Positions 1-9,613 are shown, numbered from the stretch's first letter. The stretch is DNA of 64,000 nucleotides from Paraburkholderia phenazinium (GCF_900100735.1 NZ_FNCJ01000005.1:248001-312000); one strand, 5' to 3'. Notes: generated by a model from the letters alone, not told the origin. A program made the numbers and translations.

Positions 1-1038
1 CCATCTCAACGCACGTGGAATCAACTCGGGGTCCAGGTACATCGGCGCGAAGTCGAACAGCGGTGTGAGCCCAACTTTGCCTTCGACTATCTGCACGGCT
101 GTATTGCGCGCGTGATTGTCCGTGTTGCGCATTGCGAGGTTGAGCACGTCCCGCTTGATGAATTCGAGCGTTTCGACTGATGGATCGGTCACCACCTTGC
201 GGATCCCGGCCACGACCTCGAAGAGGCTCGGGCGTCGATCAAAACCGGGCAGCCCCAGAATGGATGCCACGCTTTCCTGATGAAGGCGCATGACTTTCCC
301 GCCGCTCGCGATCCGGTCAAAGCGCGGGATCAGCAGGATGTCTCCGTGAAGGGTCGGCAAGTCCGCGTGCGTGCGGATACCCAGCGTGGCGGCCACGCGC
401 ATGTACGCCGCTTCGTTGCGAAGGACCTTGTCGTCGGCCGCGCTATTCCCACGCGGCAGTTTCGCTATCAGATGCTGGGTCGCGTCGGCATCAGGCAGGG
501 TGGCATCACCGTGCAGTAGGCCCTTTTTGTCCCGGGTTAGCAGATATTTCGGCGCCGCACCCTGGACTCCTGTGGTGCCGGTGCCCAGCATCCCGTGCAG
601 GAACATCCTTTCCTTGAATTCGGCGCTGCGCTCGGCGACGTCGTCGATTGTCAGGCCGGGCAGACCACGCGCGTCCGGGTGTCGCGCGACGTGTGCCTCA
701 AAATAGTCGACTGCCTCGGCAACCCGGATTCGGCCAACCGGATTGAAGGCGCCCGCGCAGATCAGCGGAAAGTCGGCGTCAGGGCCATCCGCCAGTTCCA
801 ACTCGCCCAGCAGGAAGCGACGACCGCCCCCCTGTGGAACGAGGTCGTAGAGGAAGGCGGGCATGGTCCGGGCCGTGCGGATCTCCATATCCACCGGCTC
901 GACCAGTGATACTGGGGCGTGCGCATGCTCCACGGCGTACATGACCGGAAGATTCCACTGGCAAAGGCCGTTGTTGAGCTCAATCTGCGCGCAGTCGATC
1001 CAGCGGTCGTCCAGGAATATCTGCAAAGTGCATTCCAT
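1..1038 (-). CDS. HipA-type serine/threonine kinase (partial, runs off left edge)
   Basis: About 346 residues are visible; the C-terminus lies beyond the window. HipA toxins are protein kinases, usually of type II toxin-antitoxin pairs, whose targets include glutamyl-tRNA synthetase. Seen here are a glycine-rich loop (GVQGAAPKYLLT, about residue 156), AKLPRG near 190, the catalytic-loop motif NTDNHARN near 305 and a DFAP metal-binding motif near 328. Spacing matches the kinase core of E. coli HipA. The ATG at 1038 is chosen because AAGGAG lies about 8 bases upstream. No HipB-like antitoxin is found upstream on this strand, where hipB usually sits; it could lie downstream outside the window. 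Family assignment is strong; the target is unknown. Confidence 0.85.
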   Translation of the reverse strand, partial: MECTLQIFLDDRWIDCAQIELNNGLCQWNLPVMYAVEHAHAPVSLVEPVDMEIRTARTMPAFLYDLVPQGGGRRFLLGELELADGPDADFPLICAGAFNPVGRIRVAEAVDYFEAHVARHPDARGLPGLTIDDVAERSAEFKERMFLHGMLGTGTTGVQGAAPKYLLTRDKKGLLHGDATLPDADATQHLIAKLPRGNSAADDKVLRNEAAYMRVAATLGIRTHADLPTLHGDILLIPRFDRIASGGKVMRLHQESVASILGLPGFDRRPSLFEVVAGIRKVVTDPSVETLEFIKRDVLNLAMRNTDNHARNTAVQIVEGKVGLTPLFDFAPMYLDPELIPRALRW

Positions 1039-1316
1039 GAGCTGGCTCCTTAAGCATCATAAATGTAGCACAATGGGGCGATAGATGACGTATACGCTTC
1101 TTATAAGATGCTTTTTTGACGAATTCAGTAAGTAAAACGCACTCGCTACTACAGGCTCACTACGTCTATTCAGCCCGTTTCTGCATTTATTCATTTGATA
1201 AATGAATTTGTTTTTTTGCCCGGTTCGCGCTGCAATCGAAGGTCCTTTCCGTGCTGCTTTTCTAATGGCGCCGGCGGATTTCCCGCGCCGGGCCACGCTC
1301 TCCGAGAGTTCCCTAT

Positions 1317-2954
1317 ATGACCCGCTTCGACTGGCAAAACCCCTATCCGACACCGCGCCTGCCGGTGTTCGCGCGCAATATCGTTTCGACTTCGCATCCG
1401 CTTGCCGCGCAAGCGGGCCTGCGCATGCTATGGAAGGGCGGCAACGCGGTCGATGCGGCGATCGCGGCGGCAGCGGCCATTACCGTCGTGGAGCCGGTCT
1501 CCTGCGGCCTGGGAGGCGATGCGTTCGCGCTCGTGTGGGATGGGGCGAAGCTGCATGGCCTGAACGCGTCTGGGGTGTCTCCGGCGGCCTGGAACGTCGA
1601 CTACTTCAAGCGCAAGTACGGCGAGAAGAACGGTCTCGCGAAACAGCCCAAGCGCGGCTGGGATGCGGTGACGGTGCCGGGCGTGATCGCCGGCTGGGAG
1701 GCGTTGCACCAGAAGTTCGGTTCGCTGCCGTTTGCCGACCTGATGGAGCCGGCCATTGAAATCGCCGAGCGCGGTCATGCGGTGGCGAGCATCGTCGCCT
1801 ACAAGTGGGCGGCGGCCGTGCCCGAATTGAAGGACCTGCCGGGCTTCGCCCAGACCTTCATGCCGCGCGGCCGGGCGCCGGAAGTGAGCGAACTGGTGCG
1901 CTTCCCCGGGCACGCCAAGACGCTGCGCAAGCTCGCTGAACTCGGTCCGCGCGCCTATTACGAAGGCGAGATCGCCGAGCAGATCGCCGCGTTCGCGCGT
2001 GAGGGCGGCGGCGCAATGACCGTTGCAGACCTGCGCAACTATCGCGCGGATTGGGTTGAACCGATCGGCAAGGCGTATCGCGGCTACACCGTGCACGAAA
2101 TTCCGCCGAACGGCCAGGGTATCGCCGCGCTGATTGCGCTCGGCATCCTCGAAAAATTCGACGTGGGTTCGCTCGCGGTCGATAACGTCGAATCGCAGCA
2201 TCTGCAGATCGAAGCGATGAAGCTCGCATTTGCCGACGTCTATCGCTACGTCGCGGATCCGCGTTCAATGGACGTCACGCCTGAGCAGATGCTCGACGAT
2301 GCCTATCTGAGCTCGCGCGCGAAACTGATCGATCCGAAGCGCGCGACGCAGTTCGATTTCGGCATGCCGAAAGCGGGCGGCACGATCTATATGTCGGTGG
2401 CCGACGAGCGCGGCATGATGGTGAGTTTCATCCAGTCGAACTACATGGGCTTCGGCTCCGGCATCGTCGTGCCGGATACCGGCATTGCACTACAGAACCG
2501 CGGTTGCGGTTTCTCGATGGACCCGAAGTCGCCGAACGTTGTCGCAGGCGGCAAGCGGCCGTTCCATACGATCATCCCATCTTTCCTCACGCAACAGGTC
2601 GACGGCAAGCAGGAAGCGGTGATGAGCTTCGGCGTGATGGGCGGCGACATGCAGCCGCAAGGTCATCTGCAATCGATCGTGCGGATGCTCGACTATGGCC
2701 AGCAACCGCAGGCAGCGTGCGATGCGCCGCGCTGGAAGGTGAACCGCGATTTCAGCATCGACATCGAAGCGACGCTCGATGCGAACACGGCGCGCGCGCT
2801 CGAGAAACTCGGCCATACGATCAAGTCGGTCGACGATCCGTACATGGATTTCGGCTCCGGCCAGTACATCTGGAAGCTCGATCGTAACGATCCGGAACGC
2901 GGCTATGTGGCGGCGAGCGACAGTCGTCGCGATGGTCTTGCCGCGGGCTTCTGA
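1317..2954 (+). CDS. gamma-glutamyltransferase family protein
   Basis: A 545-residue Ntn-hydrolase of the gamma-glutamyltransferase/YwrD type. Family members are made as one chain that self-cleaves before a threonine, giving large and small subunits that hydrolyse or transfer gamma-glutamyl groups from glutathione-like substrates. The N-terminal block GGNAVDAAIAAA and VEPVSCGLGGD are typical. The likely nucleophile is Thr356 in GGTIYMSV, followed by NYMGFGSG and the GKRPFHTIIPSF segment of the small subunit. The usual HTTH context is replaced by GGTIY, which points to a YwrD-like rather than classical Ggt subgroup. No clear signal peptide is seen, so a cytoplasmic enzyme is inferred. It stands alone and divergent from the HipA gene. 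The ribosome-binding site is weak. Confidence 0.88.
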   Translation: MTRFDWQNPYPTPRLPVFARNIVSTSHPLAAQAGLRMLWKGGNAVDAAIAAAAAITVVEPVSCGLGGDAFALVWDGAKLHGLNASGVSPAAWNVDYFKRKYGEKNGLAKQPKRGWDAVTVPGVIAGWEALHQKFGSLPFADLMEPAIEIAERGHAVASIVAYKWAAAVPELKDLPGFAQTFMPRGRAPEVSELVRFPGHAKTLRKLAELGPRAYYEGEIAEQIAAFAREGGGAMTVADLRNYRADWVEPIGKAYRGYTVHEIPPNGQGIAALIALGILEKFDVGSLAVDNVESQHLQIEAMKLAFADVYRYVADPRSMDVTPEQMLDDAYLSSRAKLIDPKRATQFDFGMPKAGGTIYMSVADERGMMVSFIQSNYMGFGSGIVVPDTGIALQNRGCGFSMDPKSPNVVAGGKRPFHTIIPSFLTQQVDGKQEAVMSFGVMGGDMQPQGHLQSIVRMLDYGQQPQAACDAPRWKVNRDFSIDIEATLDANTARALEKLGHTIKSVDDPYMDFGSGQYIWKLDRNDPERGYVAASDSRRDGLAAGF

Positions 2955-3499
2955 TCTGGCCTGAACCTCGCGCCTGGCGCGAACCGGCCCCAAGCGGGCC
3001 ACCGACCCAAGGCTATGCCGATTGCGTGAAACACGCCGGCGCATCGGCATAGCCAGGCGTCCTGGGCCGTTCGGTCTGCTAATCGGACCGCTCGCCAATG
3101 ACATCCGCGCGCATTGATCCGGATGTTCATCCGCGTTGACCTTCGACAAACTTTCGTACGTGGCCTCGATCGCCCCTCAGGCCACCGAAACCTTACCGCA
3201 CCTTGCTCGCCGGCCCCTAGATCGATGCCCCGGCAGCCCCTGCCACGCTGCTTTCGCGATGCATCGCGCCCTCCTTGTGTTGGATTGGAACATTTCGACT
3301 ATCTTGCGGCCGGAACTGCTGAGCATGGGTCTGGTCTGTGCTGAGTTATCTGCAGAGTTGCGGAACACCAGCTAAGATGCAAGATACAAGGGGTTAACTC
3401 TAATTCAAGGCGCTGTATCGAAACAAAAGCAGCCTGGCGAAACGCAAGTGGTTCTAGGCACGCTCCATCAGTCGATACAGCTTTCGGAGCAAGAAACAA
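2955..3499. other. intergenic region, no gene seen
   Basis: The 545 bases between the gamma-glutamyltransferase gene and the ferritin-like gene hold short open frames without a convincing start, motif or ribosome-binding site. The only clear structure is the long hairpin at 3011-3054. The right end must contain the promoter of the ferritin-like gene, but no strong -35/-10 pair stands out. Confidence 0.5.
3011..3054. terminator. large hairpin after the gamma-glutamyltransferase gene
   Basis: Perfect 12-base arms GGCTATGCCGAT (3011-3022) and ATCGGCATAGCC (3043-3054) enclose a 20-base interior that itself contains GCGTG-AAA-CACGC. It lies 57 bases after the stop codon. No T-tract follows on either strand, so it may be a Rho-dependent end, an mRNA-stabilising hairpin or a repeat rather than a classical intrinsic terminator. 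Confidence 0.5.
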
Positions 3500-4327
3500 A
3501 TGCACACTGAGCGTAACCATGTGATGCCCTGGCGGATTGAGGACATTGACCTCAGCCGGATCGACCGGCAGCGGGCCGTGGCCAACGAAGATCTGCTGCT
3601 TCTGCTGTGCGCGGCCTCGTTCATTGAAAGCGGTACGGATCTCTACACCAGCAATCTGAGCACCTTCTTCAACGGCGACCCGGAAGTGTCGGCCTGGCTC
3701 AACAACGAGTGGGAGCCGGAAGAAATGCAGCACGGCCGGGCCCTGAAGACGTATATCGCTTACGTGTGGCCGGAGTTCGACTGGGATACGGCCTTCCGCA
3801 ATTTCTTCGAAGAGTATTCGAAGACCTGTTCCGTCGAAGACTTCGAGAAGACGCGTGCGCTTGAAATGGTTGCACGCTGCGTGGTTGAAACCGGCACGGC
3901 AACCTTGTACCGCGCGATCGGCGAGTGCTCGGACGAGCCGGTGCTCAAGCAGATCACGGACAACATTCGCACTGACGAAGTCCGTCACTACAAGCACTTT
4001 TTCAAGTATTTCAAGAAGTACAACAAGATCGAAGGCAACGGTCGGCTTGCGGTGTTCGGTGCGTTGATGCGTCGCTTGATGGAGATCAAGAACGAAGACT
4101 CGGAGATTGCGTTGCGCCATGTGTTCGCGATCCGCTATCCGGAGCGCGTGCACGACTCCGCTTACAACCGCGAACGTGCGGCACGCATCAATACACTCGT
4201 GCGTCGCAATCTGTCGGCCGACATGTGCGTGAAGATGCTGCTCAAACCGCTCGACCTGCCGGCACGCATTCAACCCGGCGTGCATTATCCGCTCGCGAAG
4301 ATCACGCAGCATGTATTCTTCCGTTGA
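3500..4327 (+). CDS. ferritin-like di-iron domain protein
   Basis: A 275-residue, largely helical protein. Two carboxylate/histidine motifs fit a ferritin-like or acyl-ACP-desaturase-like di-iron site: EPEEMQHG near residue 73 and DEVRHYKHF near 158. Related Burkholderia proteins are annotated only as ferritin-like domain proteins, so the reaction (oxygenase, desaturase or iron handling) is not known. The ATG at 3500 has GGAG about 12 bases upstream; an ATG at 3524 is an alternative. A good intrinsic terminator follows at 4406, so it is probably a single-gene transcript. Confidence 0.75.
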   Translation: MHTERNHVMPWRIEDIDLSRIDRQRAVANEDLLLLLCAASFIESGTDLYTSNLSTFFNGDPEVSAWLNNEWEPEEMQHGRALKTYIAYVWPEFDWDTAFRNFFEEYSKTCSVEDFEKTRALEMVARCVVETGTATLYRAIGECSDEPVLKQITDNIRTDEVRHYKHFFKYFKKYNKIEGNGRLAVFGALMRRLMEIKNEDSEIALRHVFAIRYPERVHDSAYNRERAARINTLVRRNLSADMCVKMLLKPLDLPARIQPGVHYPLAKITQHVFFR

Positions 4328-4405
4328 TGACGGGTGCCATGCGCGTGCGACTCATTGAGCGGGTCGGTTGGATCGTCCTGGCGCTCTGAGCTTGCGAACG
4401 TATGA

Positions 4406-4440
4406 ACGAATGGCCCGCCGCGCGCGGGCCATTCGTATTT
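4406..4440 (+). terminator. intrinsic terminator
   Basis: Arms ACGAATGGCCCGC (4406-4418) and GCGGGCCATTCGT (4424-4436) with a 5-base loop, followed by ATTTTC. It fits termination of the ferritin-like gene on the plus strand. Confidence 0.75.
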
Positions 4441-4489
4441 TCACAGTCTGTATTTCGATTCAACACGATCGACCCACCGGAGTCCGGCG

Positions 4490-5011
4490 ATGACCGATTC
4501 TGTATCCAGACGCCCGCTCGACCAGGACGTATTCGACGAATGGCCGGCTGCGGCGCGCGCCTTGTTCGACGGCAGCTCGCTCGGGAGCAAGACCGGCTTC
4601 ACCGCGTCGTTGCTGACCACCGACGCGAACGGTCACGTGCGTACTTCGCTGCTGGGTGTGGGCGAGTTGTACGCGCCCGATTCGCGCACGCTTTGCATTG
4701 CGCTATGGCCGCAATCGCGGGCTGCAGGCGTTCTGACGCGCAGCGGCCGTGGGGCGCTGACGTTTGTCTGCGAAGACGCGTTCTATCAGGTGCAGTTGCA
4801 GTTCGAGCCGCTGGCGTCAGCCGACGGCAGCAGTAGCGGGCTGGCCCACTTTATCGGCTTCATCGATACGGGTGAAACGCAACGGGTTCGCTACGCACGC
4901 CTGACGGGTGGCATCACGTTCGAATTGGGGGAGGAGAGTGAGGCGGTGCTCGACCGGTGGGAACAGCAGATCGAGCACCTGAAGCAGGCCGCCGCAGCGG
5001 CCCGCTCGTGA
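4490..5011 (+). CDS. conserved protein, possible split-barrel flavin-binding type
   Basis: A 173-residue soluble protein. Its layout resembles pyridoxamine-5'-phosphate-oxidase-like split barrels: an N-terminal helix, TGFTASLLTTDANGHVRTSLLGVGE as the first strands, then DSRTLCIALWP and GRGALTFVCEDAFYQVQLQ strands, and a helical C-terminus (EAVLDRWEQQIEHLK). This match is by pattern only, and no cofactor residues can be named. The ATG at 4490 follows CCGGAGTCCGGCG, which carries GGAG. It sits between the terminator at 4406 and the convergent rhlE gene. Confidence 0.6.
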   Translation: MTDSVSRRPLDQDVFDEWPAAARALFDGSSLGSKTGFTASLLTTDANGHVRTSLLGVGELYAPDSRTLCIALWPQSRAAGVLTRSGRGALTFVCEDAFYQVQLQFEPLASADGSSSGLAHFIGFIDTGETQRVRYARLTGGITFELGEESEAVLDRWEQQIEHLKQAAAAARS

Positions 5012-5046
5012 CGCGGATGAGGCTCGGCGGCTAGCGCCGCCTACGC

Positions 5047-6633
5047 TTAACGTCCGCGCTGACCGCCGTTGCGCGGCGGCTGCGAGCTACGCGGTGCATC
5101 GCCACGCGGCTTGGCGCCGCCCAGCAACGCGCCCGGATTGCCGCCTTGCGGTTTGGCCTGAGCCTGCGGCTTGCGCGGCGCATGCGTGGCGCCGGCGCCG
5201 TCATGCGTGGCAGGCCCGGGCTTGCCGTGATGGCGAGTGGTCTCATGGCGCGGATTGTCCTTGCGCGCTTGCGGCTGGCTCGGCGCACCGGCCGGCTTGG
5301 CGCCTTGCGCTTTGGCCAGCTGGCTGCCCGCCGGGCGCTGCCCCGAACGCTGTGCGGGTTTGGCCGCGCCGCCATCGCGACGCGTACCCTCGCCCCGCGG
5401 CGCACCTTGACCCTGACGCGGCTGACGGCCACCGCCGCCGCCGCCACCGCCCTGGCCACGGCGCAGGATCGGCTCCGGCTTCGCGTTCGGATCCGGTTCA
5501 AATCCGGCGATCACTTCTTGCGGCACCGCGCGCTTGATCAGCTTCTCGATGTCCTTGAGTAACTGCAGTTCGTCGACGCAGACCAGCGACACCGCTTCGC
5601 CTGTCGCGCCAGCACGGCCGGTACGGCCGATACGGTGCACATAGTCTTCCGGCACGTTCGGCAGGTCGTAGTTGACCACGTGCGGCAACTGGTCGATGTC
5701 GATGCCGCGTGCTGCGATATCGGTTGCCACCAGCACCTGCAGCGTGTTGCTCTTGAACTCGGCGAGTGCGCGCGTGCGGGCCGACTGGCTCTTGTTGCCG
5801 TGAATCGCGAGTGCGCTGATGCCGTCCTTGGTCAGTTGCTCGGCAAGGCGGTTCGCGCCGTGCTTGGTGCGCGTGAATACCAGCACCTGAAACCAGTTGT
5901 GTTCCTTGATGAGGTGCGTGAGCAGCTCGCGCTTCTTGTCGCGGTCCACCGGGTGGATCTTCTGCGCCACCGACTCAGCCGTCGTATTGCGGCGTGCCAC
6001 TTCGATCAGCGCCGGCGAATCGAGCAGGTTGTCGGCGAGCGTCTTGATCTCGTCGGAGAAGGTCGCGGAGAACAGCAGGTTCTGGCGCTTCGGCGGCAGC
6101 TTGGCAAGCACGCGCTTGATGTCGTGGATGAAGCCCATGTCGAGCATGCGGTCGGCTTCGTCGAGTACGAGAATCTCGAGATGCGACAGGTCGATGGTCT
6201 TCTGCTGCATGTGATCGAGCAGACGCCCGGGCGTGGCCACCACGATATCGATGCCGCGACGCAGCGCATCGATTTGCGGATTGATGCCGACACCGCCGAA
6301 CATTACCGTGGACTTGAGCTTCAGGTACTTGCCGTAGGCGCGCACGCTTTCCTCGACCTGCGCTGCGAGTTCGCGCGTCGGCGTGAGGATCAGCGCGCGG
6401 ACCACGCGCTTGCCGGCGGCCGTGGTGACCGGCGGCATGGTGTTCAGACGCTGCAGGATCGGCAGCGTAAAGCCGGCCGTCTTGCCGGTGCCGGTCTGCG
6501 CGCCGGCGAGCAGGTCGCCGCCGTTGAGCACGGCCGGAATCGCCTGCAGCTGAATGGGAGTAGGGATGGTGTAGCCGAGTTCGTGAACAGCACGGACCAG
6601 CGGTTCGGACAAGCCGAGGGAATCAAAAGACAT
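5047..6633 (-). CDS. rhlE: DEAD-box ATP-dependent RNA helicase RhlE
   Basis: A 528-residue DEAD-box helicase that unwinds RNA duplexes with ATP, acting in ribosome assembly and RNA turnover. Seen in order: Q motif ([11 protein letters not shown], about 20-30), motif I AQTGTGKT near 44-51, LDEAD near 155-159, SAT near 187, and [10 protein letters not shown] near 334-343. Residues from about 390 to the end form a Gly/Gln/Arg/Pro-rich, probably disordered tail, as in other proteobacterial RhlE proteins. The start is placed at ATG 6633 (MSFDSLGL) with AAAGAG upstream; an open upstream extension to 6681 has no ATG and is unlikely to be used. The symbol rests on domain layout and tail type. Confidence 0.9.
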   Translation of the reverse strand: MSFDSLGLSEPLVRAVHELGYTIPTPIQLQAIPAVLNGGDLLAGAQTGTGKTAGFTLPILQRLNTMPPVTTAAGKRVVRALILTPTRELAAQVEESVRAYGKYLKLKSTVMFGGVGINPQIDALRRGIDIVVATPGRLLDHMQQKTIDLSHLEILVLDEADRMLDMGFIHDIKRVLAKLPPKRQNLLFSATFSDEIKTLADNLLDSPALIEVARRNTTAESVAQKIHPVDRDKKRELLTHLIKEHNWFQVLVFTRTKHGANRLAEQLTKDGISALAIHGNKSQSARTRALAEFKSNTLQVLVATDIAARGIDIDQLPHVVNYDLPNVPEDYVHRIGRTGRAGATGEAVSLVCVDELQLLKDIEKLIKRAVPQEVIAGFEPDPNAKPEPILRRGQGGGGGGGGRQPRQGQGAPRGEGTRRDGGAAKPAQRSGQRPAGSQLAKAQGAKPAGAPSQPQARKDNPRHETTRHHGKPGPATHDGAGATHAPRKPQAQAKPQGGNPGALLGGAKPRGDAPRSSQPPRNGGQRGR

Positions 6634-6817
6634 AAAAACTCTTTGCAATGCAGTATCGCGAAACGGCGAACGCGCGGCCAAAAAAGCGCGCTTCGGGGCT
6701 TAAGCCCTGGTCCGGTCGCAGGGAAATCGGCGGCACACGCCAGCGCGTGCCGAATGCTTCAACGCGCTATCAAGACACGTTGACTGGCCTTTAGTTGCAC
6801 TTCGCCGTCGTGGGGTG

Positions 6818-7477
6818 TTACGCGACGTAGCGCGCAACACTGACGAATTGACACAGACTGCCCGCCAGAACGAACAGGTGCCAGATACCATGTCCGTGCC
6901 GGATGCGCTCGTCGTTGATGAAGAAGTAGATGCCGACGCTGTAGATGATCCCGCCGGCCACGAGCCATGCGGTGCCCGCGGTCGGTAATGCTTCGACCAG
7001 CGGACGAATGGCAACGAGCGCGAGCCATCCCATCAAGACATACAGCACCATCGATACGCTACGGGTGCGTCGCCCGAGCGTAAGTTCCTGCACGATGCCA
7101 AGGGCCGCAAGGCCCCAGCTTACCCCGAACAGGGACCAGCCCCACGGTCCACGCAGCGTGACCAGCGTGAACGGCGTGTAGCTGCCGGCGATCAGCAGGT
7201 AGATCGCCGAATGATCGCATTTTTGCAGGACCGCCTTGACGCGCGGGTTGCGCACGCTATGGTAAAGCGTGGAGATAGCATACAGCACGAACAGCATCGC
7301 GCCGTAAACGCTGAAACTGACGACCTTGTACGCATCGCCGTCCAGCGCGCCCATGGTGACGAGCGTAGCCAACCCCGCCACCGACAGCACTGCGCCGACG
7401 AGGTGGGTAATACTGTTGAAACGCTCACCGACATGCACGACATCTTCTCCTGCTGGGTCCAATACGCCATTGTGCAC
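6818..7477 (-). CDS. hemolysin III / PAQR family membrane protein
   Basis: A 219-residue seven-helix membrane protein of the HlyIII/TrhA family. Family marks visible are ERFNSITHLVGA at the N-terminus, STLYHS and CDHSAIYLLIAGSYTPF in the middle, and GHGIWHLFVL at the end, the last providing the conserved histidines of the presumed metal site. Despite the name, members are inner-membrane proteins linked to membrane energetics or lipid homeostasis, not secreted toxins. The GTG at 7477 is the only suitable in-frame start before the first conserved block. The preceding terminator at 7508 separates it from the cytochrome operon. Confidence 0.85.
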   Translation of the reverse strand: MHNGVLDPAGEDVVHVGERFNSITHLVGAVLSVAGLATLVTMGALDGDAYKVVSFSVYGAMLFVLYAISTLYHSVRNPRVKAVLQKCDHSAIYLLIAGSYTPFTLVTLRGPWGWSLFGVSWGLAALGIVQELTLGRRTRSVSMVLYVLMGWLALVAIRPLVEALPTAGTAWLVAGGIIYSVGIYFFINDERIRHGHGIWHLFVLAGSLCQFVSVARYVA

Positions 7478-7507
7478 GTAATGGCTAACCCTGGTCCTAA
7501 AAAACGA

Positions 7508-7543
7508 AGGGCGCGGCCGCGTTTTTCCCGCAGGCCGCGCCCT
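7508..7543 (-). terminator. intrinsic terminator of the cytochrome operon
   Basis: Arms AGGGCGCGGCC (7508-7518) and GGCCGCGCCCT (7533-7543). Read on the minus strand, the stem is followed by TCGTTTTTTAGG. It lies 19 bases after the stop of the three-heme cytochrome gene. Confidence 0.85.
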
Positions 7544-7561
7544 CCTTACTGCTTACGCCGC

Positions 7562-8860
7562 CTAGTCGAGCGGCGCAGAACGCAGATCCGCCACCTGTTG
7601 TGGCGACACGGCCGTACCGTGGTTGCCCCAGGACATACGAATGTAGGTCACTACGGCGGCCACTTCCTGGTTCGACAGCGACTGTGCAAACGGGGGCATA
7701 CCGTACGGCTTCGGATTGCCATCCGTGCTCGGCGGGAAGCCGCCGTTCAGCACCATGCGGATCGGGTTCACGGCTGACGGCATCTGGATCGACTGGTTGT
7801 TGGCCAGCGGCGGGTAGTTCGGCGGTTGGCCGAGACCGTTCGCCTCGTGGCACTTCGCGCAGTTGTCCGTGTAGATCTTCTGACCTTGCTGCAACAGCTC
7901 CGTGCCGAACTGAGCCGAGGTTTCCAGCTGCAGGTTTTCCGGCGCTTCGCTCTTCTGCGGAATGGTCTTCAGATACGTGGACATCGCCTTGATGTCTTCG
8001 TCCGACATGTACTGCAAGCTGTTGTGAACCACTTCAGCCATCGGGCCGAACACCGCGCCACGCTGCGACACGCCGTTCTTCAGCAGGTCCTGGATGTCCT
8101 TGATGTCCCAGTCGCCCAGACCGGCTTCCTTGTTCGACGTGAGCGACGGAGCGTACCAGTTCTGCAACGGAATCAGGCCGCCGGCGAAGGCCGCCGAGTT
8201 GACCGGACCGCCCATGGCGTTGATCGAGGTGTGGCACATGCCGCAGTGGCCGAGGCCTTCGATCAGGTACGCGCCGCGGTTCCATTCGACCGATTTGGTC
8301 GGATCCGCCTTGTACTCGCCTTCACGGAAGAACAGCGTGCGCCAGCCGATCAGCAGGTTGCGGTTGTTGAACGGGAATTTCAGTTCGTGCGGACGGCTCG
8401 GCACGTTGACCGGCGTGACCGAGCGCAGGTACGCGTAGATCGCGTCCGCATCGGCGCGCGTGACCTTCGTGTAGCTCGTGAACGGGAAGCCCGGGTAGAG
8501 CAGGCTGCCGTCCTTCGAGCGGCCGGTGTGCATGGCGCGGTAGAAATCGTCCTGGGTCCACTTGCCGATGCCGTACTGGTCGTCAGGCGTGATGTTCGGC
8601 GTGAACATCGTGCCGAACGGCGTGGCCATCGGCAGGCCGCCGGCGAATTCCTTGCCGCCGCGCACCGTGTGGCAGGCGATACAGTCGCCGGCCCGGGCGA
8701 GGTACTCGCCCTTCTTGATCAGGGCAGCCTGGTCGGCGGGGGTGGCCGCCATGGCGCTGCCGTTGTGCAGGTTGTCACCGCCCGACCACAGGACGGGAAC
8801 GAGGGCAGCGGCCGCAACCACGACGACTGCCGAAAGGGCGAACACAGTCTTGCGTTTCAT
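7562..8860 (-). CDS. three-heme cytochrome c, dehydrogenase-subunit type
   Basis: A 432-residue periplasmic or membrane-anchored cytochrome with an N-terminal hydrophobic signal (residues about 5-25). Three CXXCH heme sites are visible: CIACH at 60-64, CGMCH near 205 and CAKCH near 333. The overall layout matches the cytochrome subunit of membrane-bound alcohol, gluconate or aldehyde dehydrogenases, which passes electrons from the dehydrogenase to ubiquinone or an oxidase. Here no dehydrogenase gene is adjacent; the only partner is the upstream two-heme cytochrome gene, 21 bases away. The electron donor is therefore unknown. The start at 8860 (MKRKTVF) has GGGAGAGA upstream. Confidence 0.88.
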   Translation of the reverse strand: MKRKTVFALSAVVVVAAAALVPVLWSGGDNLHNGSAMAATPADQAALIKKGEYLARAGDCIACHTVRGGKEFAGGLPMATPFGTMFTPNITPDDQYGIGKWTQDDFYRAMHTGRSKDGSLLYPGFPFTSYTKVTRADADAIYAYLRSVTPVNVPSRPHELKFPFNNRNLLIGWRTLFFREGEYKADPTKSVEWNRGAYLIEGLGHCGMCHTSINAMGGPVNSAAFAGGLIPLQNWYAPSLTSNKEAGLGDWDIKDIQDLLKNGVSQRGAVFGPMAEVVHNSLQYMSDEDIKAMSTYLKTIPQKSEAPENLQLETSAQFGTELLQQGQKIYTDNCAKCHEANGLGQPPNYPPLANNQSIQMPSAVNPIRMVLNGGFPPSTDGNPKPYGMPPFAQSLSNQEVAAVVTYIRMSWGNHGTAVSPQQVADLRSAPLD

Positions 8861-8881
8861 TTGGTCATCTCTCCCGGTGCC

Positions 8882-9613
8882 TTATTGCGGTTCGCTGCCG
8901 CAGGCAAGCGGAGTCTTCATCGAGCCGGCCGCAGCCGGAACGGGGTTCTGCGGAGCCGTCTGGGTGGACAACCATGAAGCGACCGCATTCACGTCGTCAT
9001 CGGTCAAGCGGGTGGCGATCGTGTGCATGCAGTCAGGCGCAATGGCGTGGCGCGAGCCCGAACGCCAGGCGCCGAGCTGCGCGCTGATGTAGTCGGCGTG
9101 CAGCCCGACCAGACCCGGGATAGCCGGTTGCATGCCGGTCAGCGCCTTGCCGTGGCAAGCGGCGCAGGCCGGAATCTGCTTCGCCGCGTCGCCGTGCAGC
9201 ACGATGTTCTGGCCGCGCGCCAAGGTATCCGACGACACCGTCGGCTTGGCCGGCGGCGGGTAGGGCGGGCGCTGCTGGGAGAAGTACGTGGCGATCTGAT
9301 GAAGGTAGTCGTCCGAGAGATACGTGACGAGGTAGTTCATGGGCGGGTACTTGCGGCGCCCTTCGCGGAAATTCTTGAGCTGGTTGTACAGATAGTCAGC
9401 TGGTTTGCCCGCGAGGCGTGGGAAGTAGTCGTTGTCCGTCCCCTGGCCGTGTGAGCCATGGCATGCCGTGCAGCCTTGCACGCGCGCTTCCATCGTATCC
9501 GGGGTCTTGGGCTGAGTCTGCGCTTTCGCTGCGCTATAGACGCCTGCAGCGCCGATCAGCAGAAGGGCAAGAAGCGGGCGGAAAATGCGTCTTGAAGACA
9601 CGCGTAACTCCAT
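8882..9613 (-). CDS. two-heme cytochrome c4-like protein
   Basis: A 243-residue secreted cytochrome with two class-I cytochrome c domains. A signal peptide spans about residues 9-31 (LLALLLIGAAG, AKA cleavage region). Heme motifs are CTACH at 48-52, in the context CTACHGSHGQG, and CAACH near 149-153. Twin domains of this size are typical of cytochrome c4, a carrier feeding terminal oxidases. The start is set at ATG 9613 because the signal peptide begins there; the open frame continues upstream without a good start. It is the first gene of a two-gene operon with the three-heme cytochrome. Confidence 0.85.
   Translation of the reverse strand: MELRVSSRRIFRPLLALLLIGAAGVYSAAKAQTQPKTPDTMEARVQGCTACHGSHGQGTDNDYFPRLAGKPADYLYNQLKNFREGRRKYPPMNYLVTYLSDDYLHQIATYFSQQRPPYPPPAKPTVSSDTLARGQNIVLHGDAAKQIPACAACHGKALTGMQPAIPGLVGLHADYISAQLGAWRSGSRHAIAPDCMHTIATRLTDDDVNAVASWLSTQTAPQNPVPAAAGSMKTPLACGSEPQ

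Noticed and set aside
5635..6783. 382-codon open frame on the plus strand opposite rhlE
   Set aside because: Antisense shadow caused by high GC at third codon positions; product is rich in Arg/His/Val without motifs, while rhlE is complete on the other strand.
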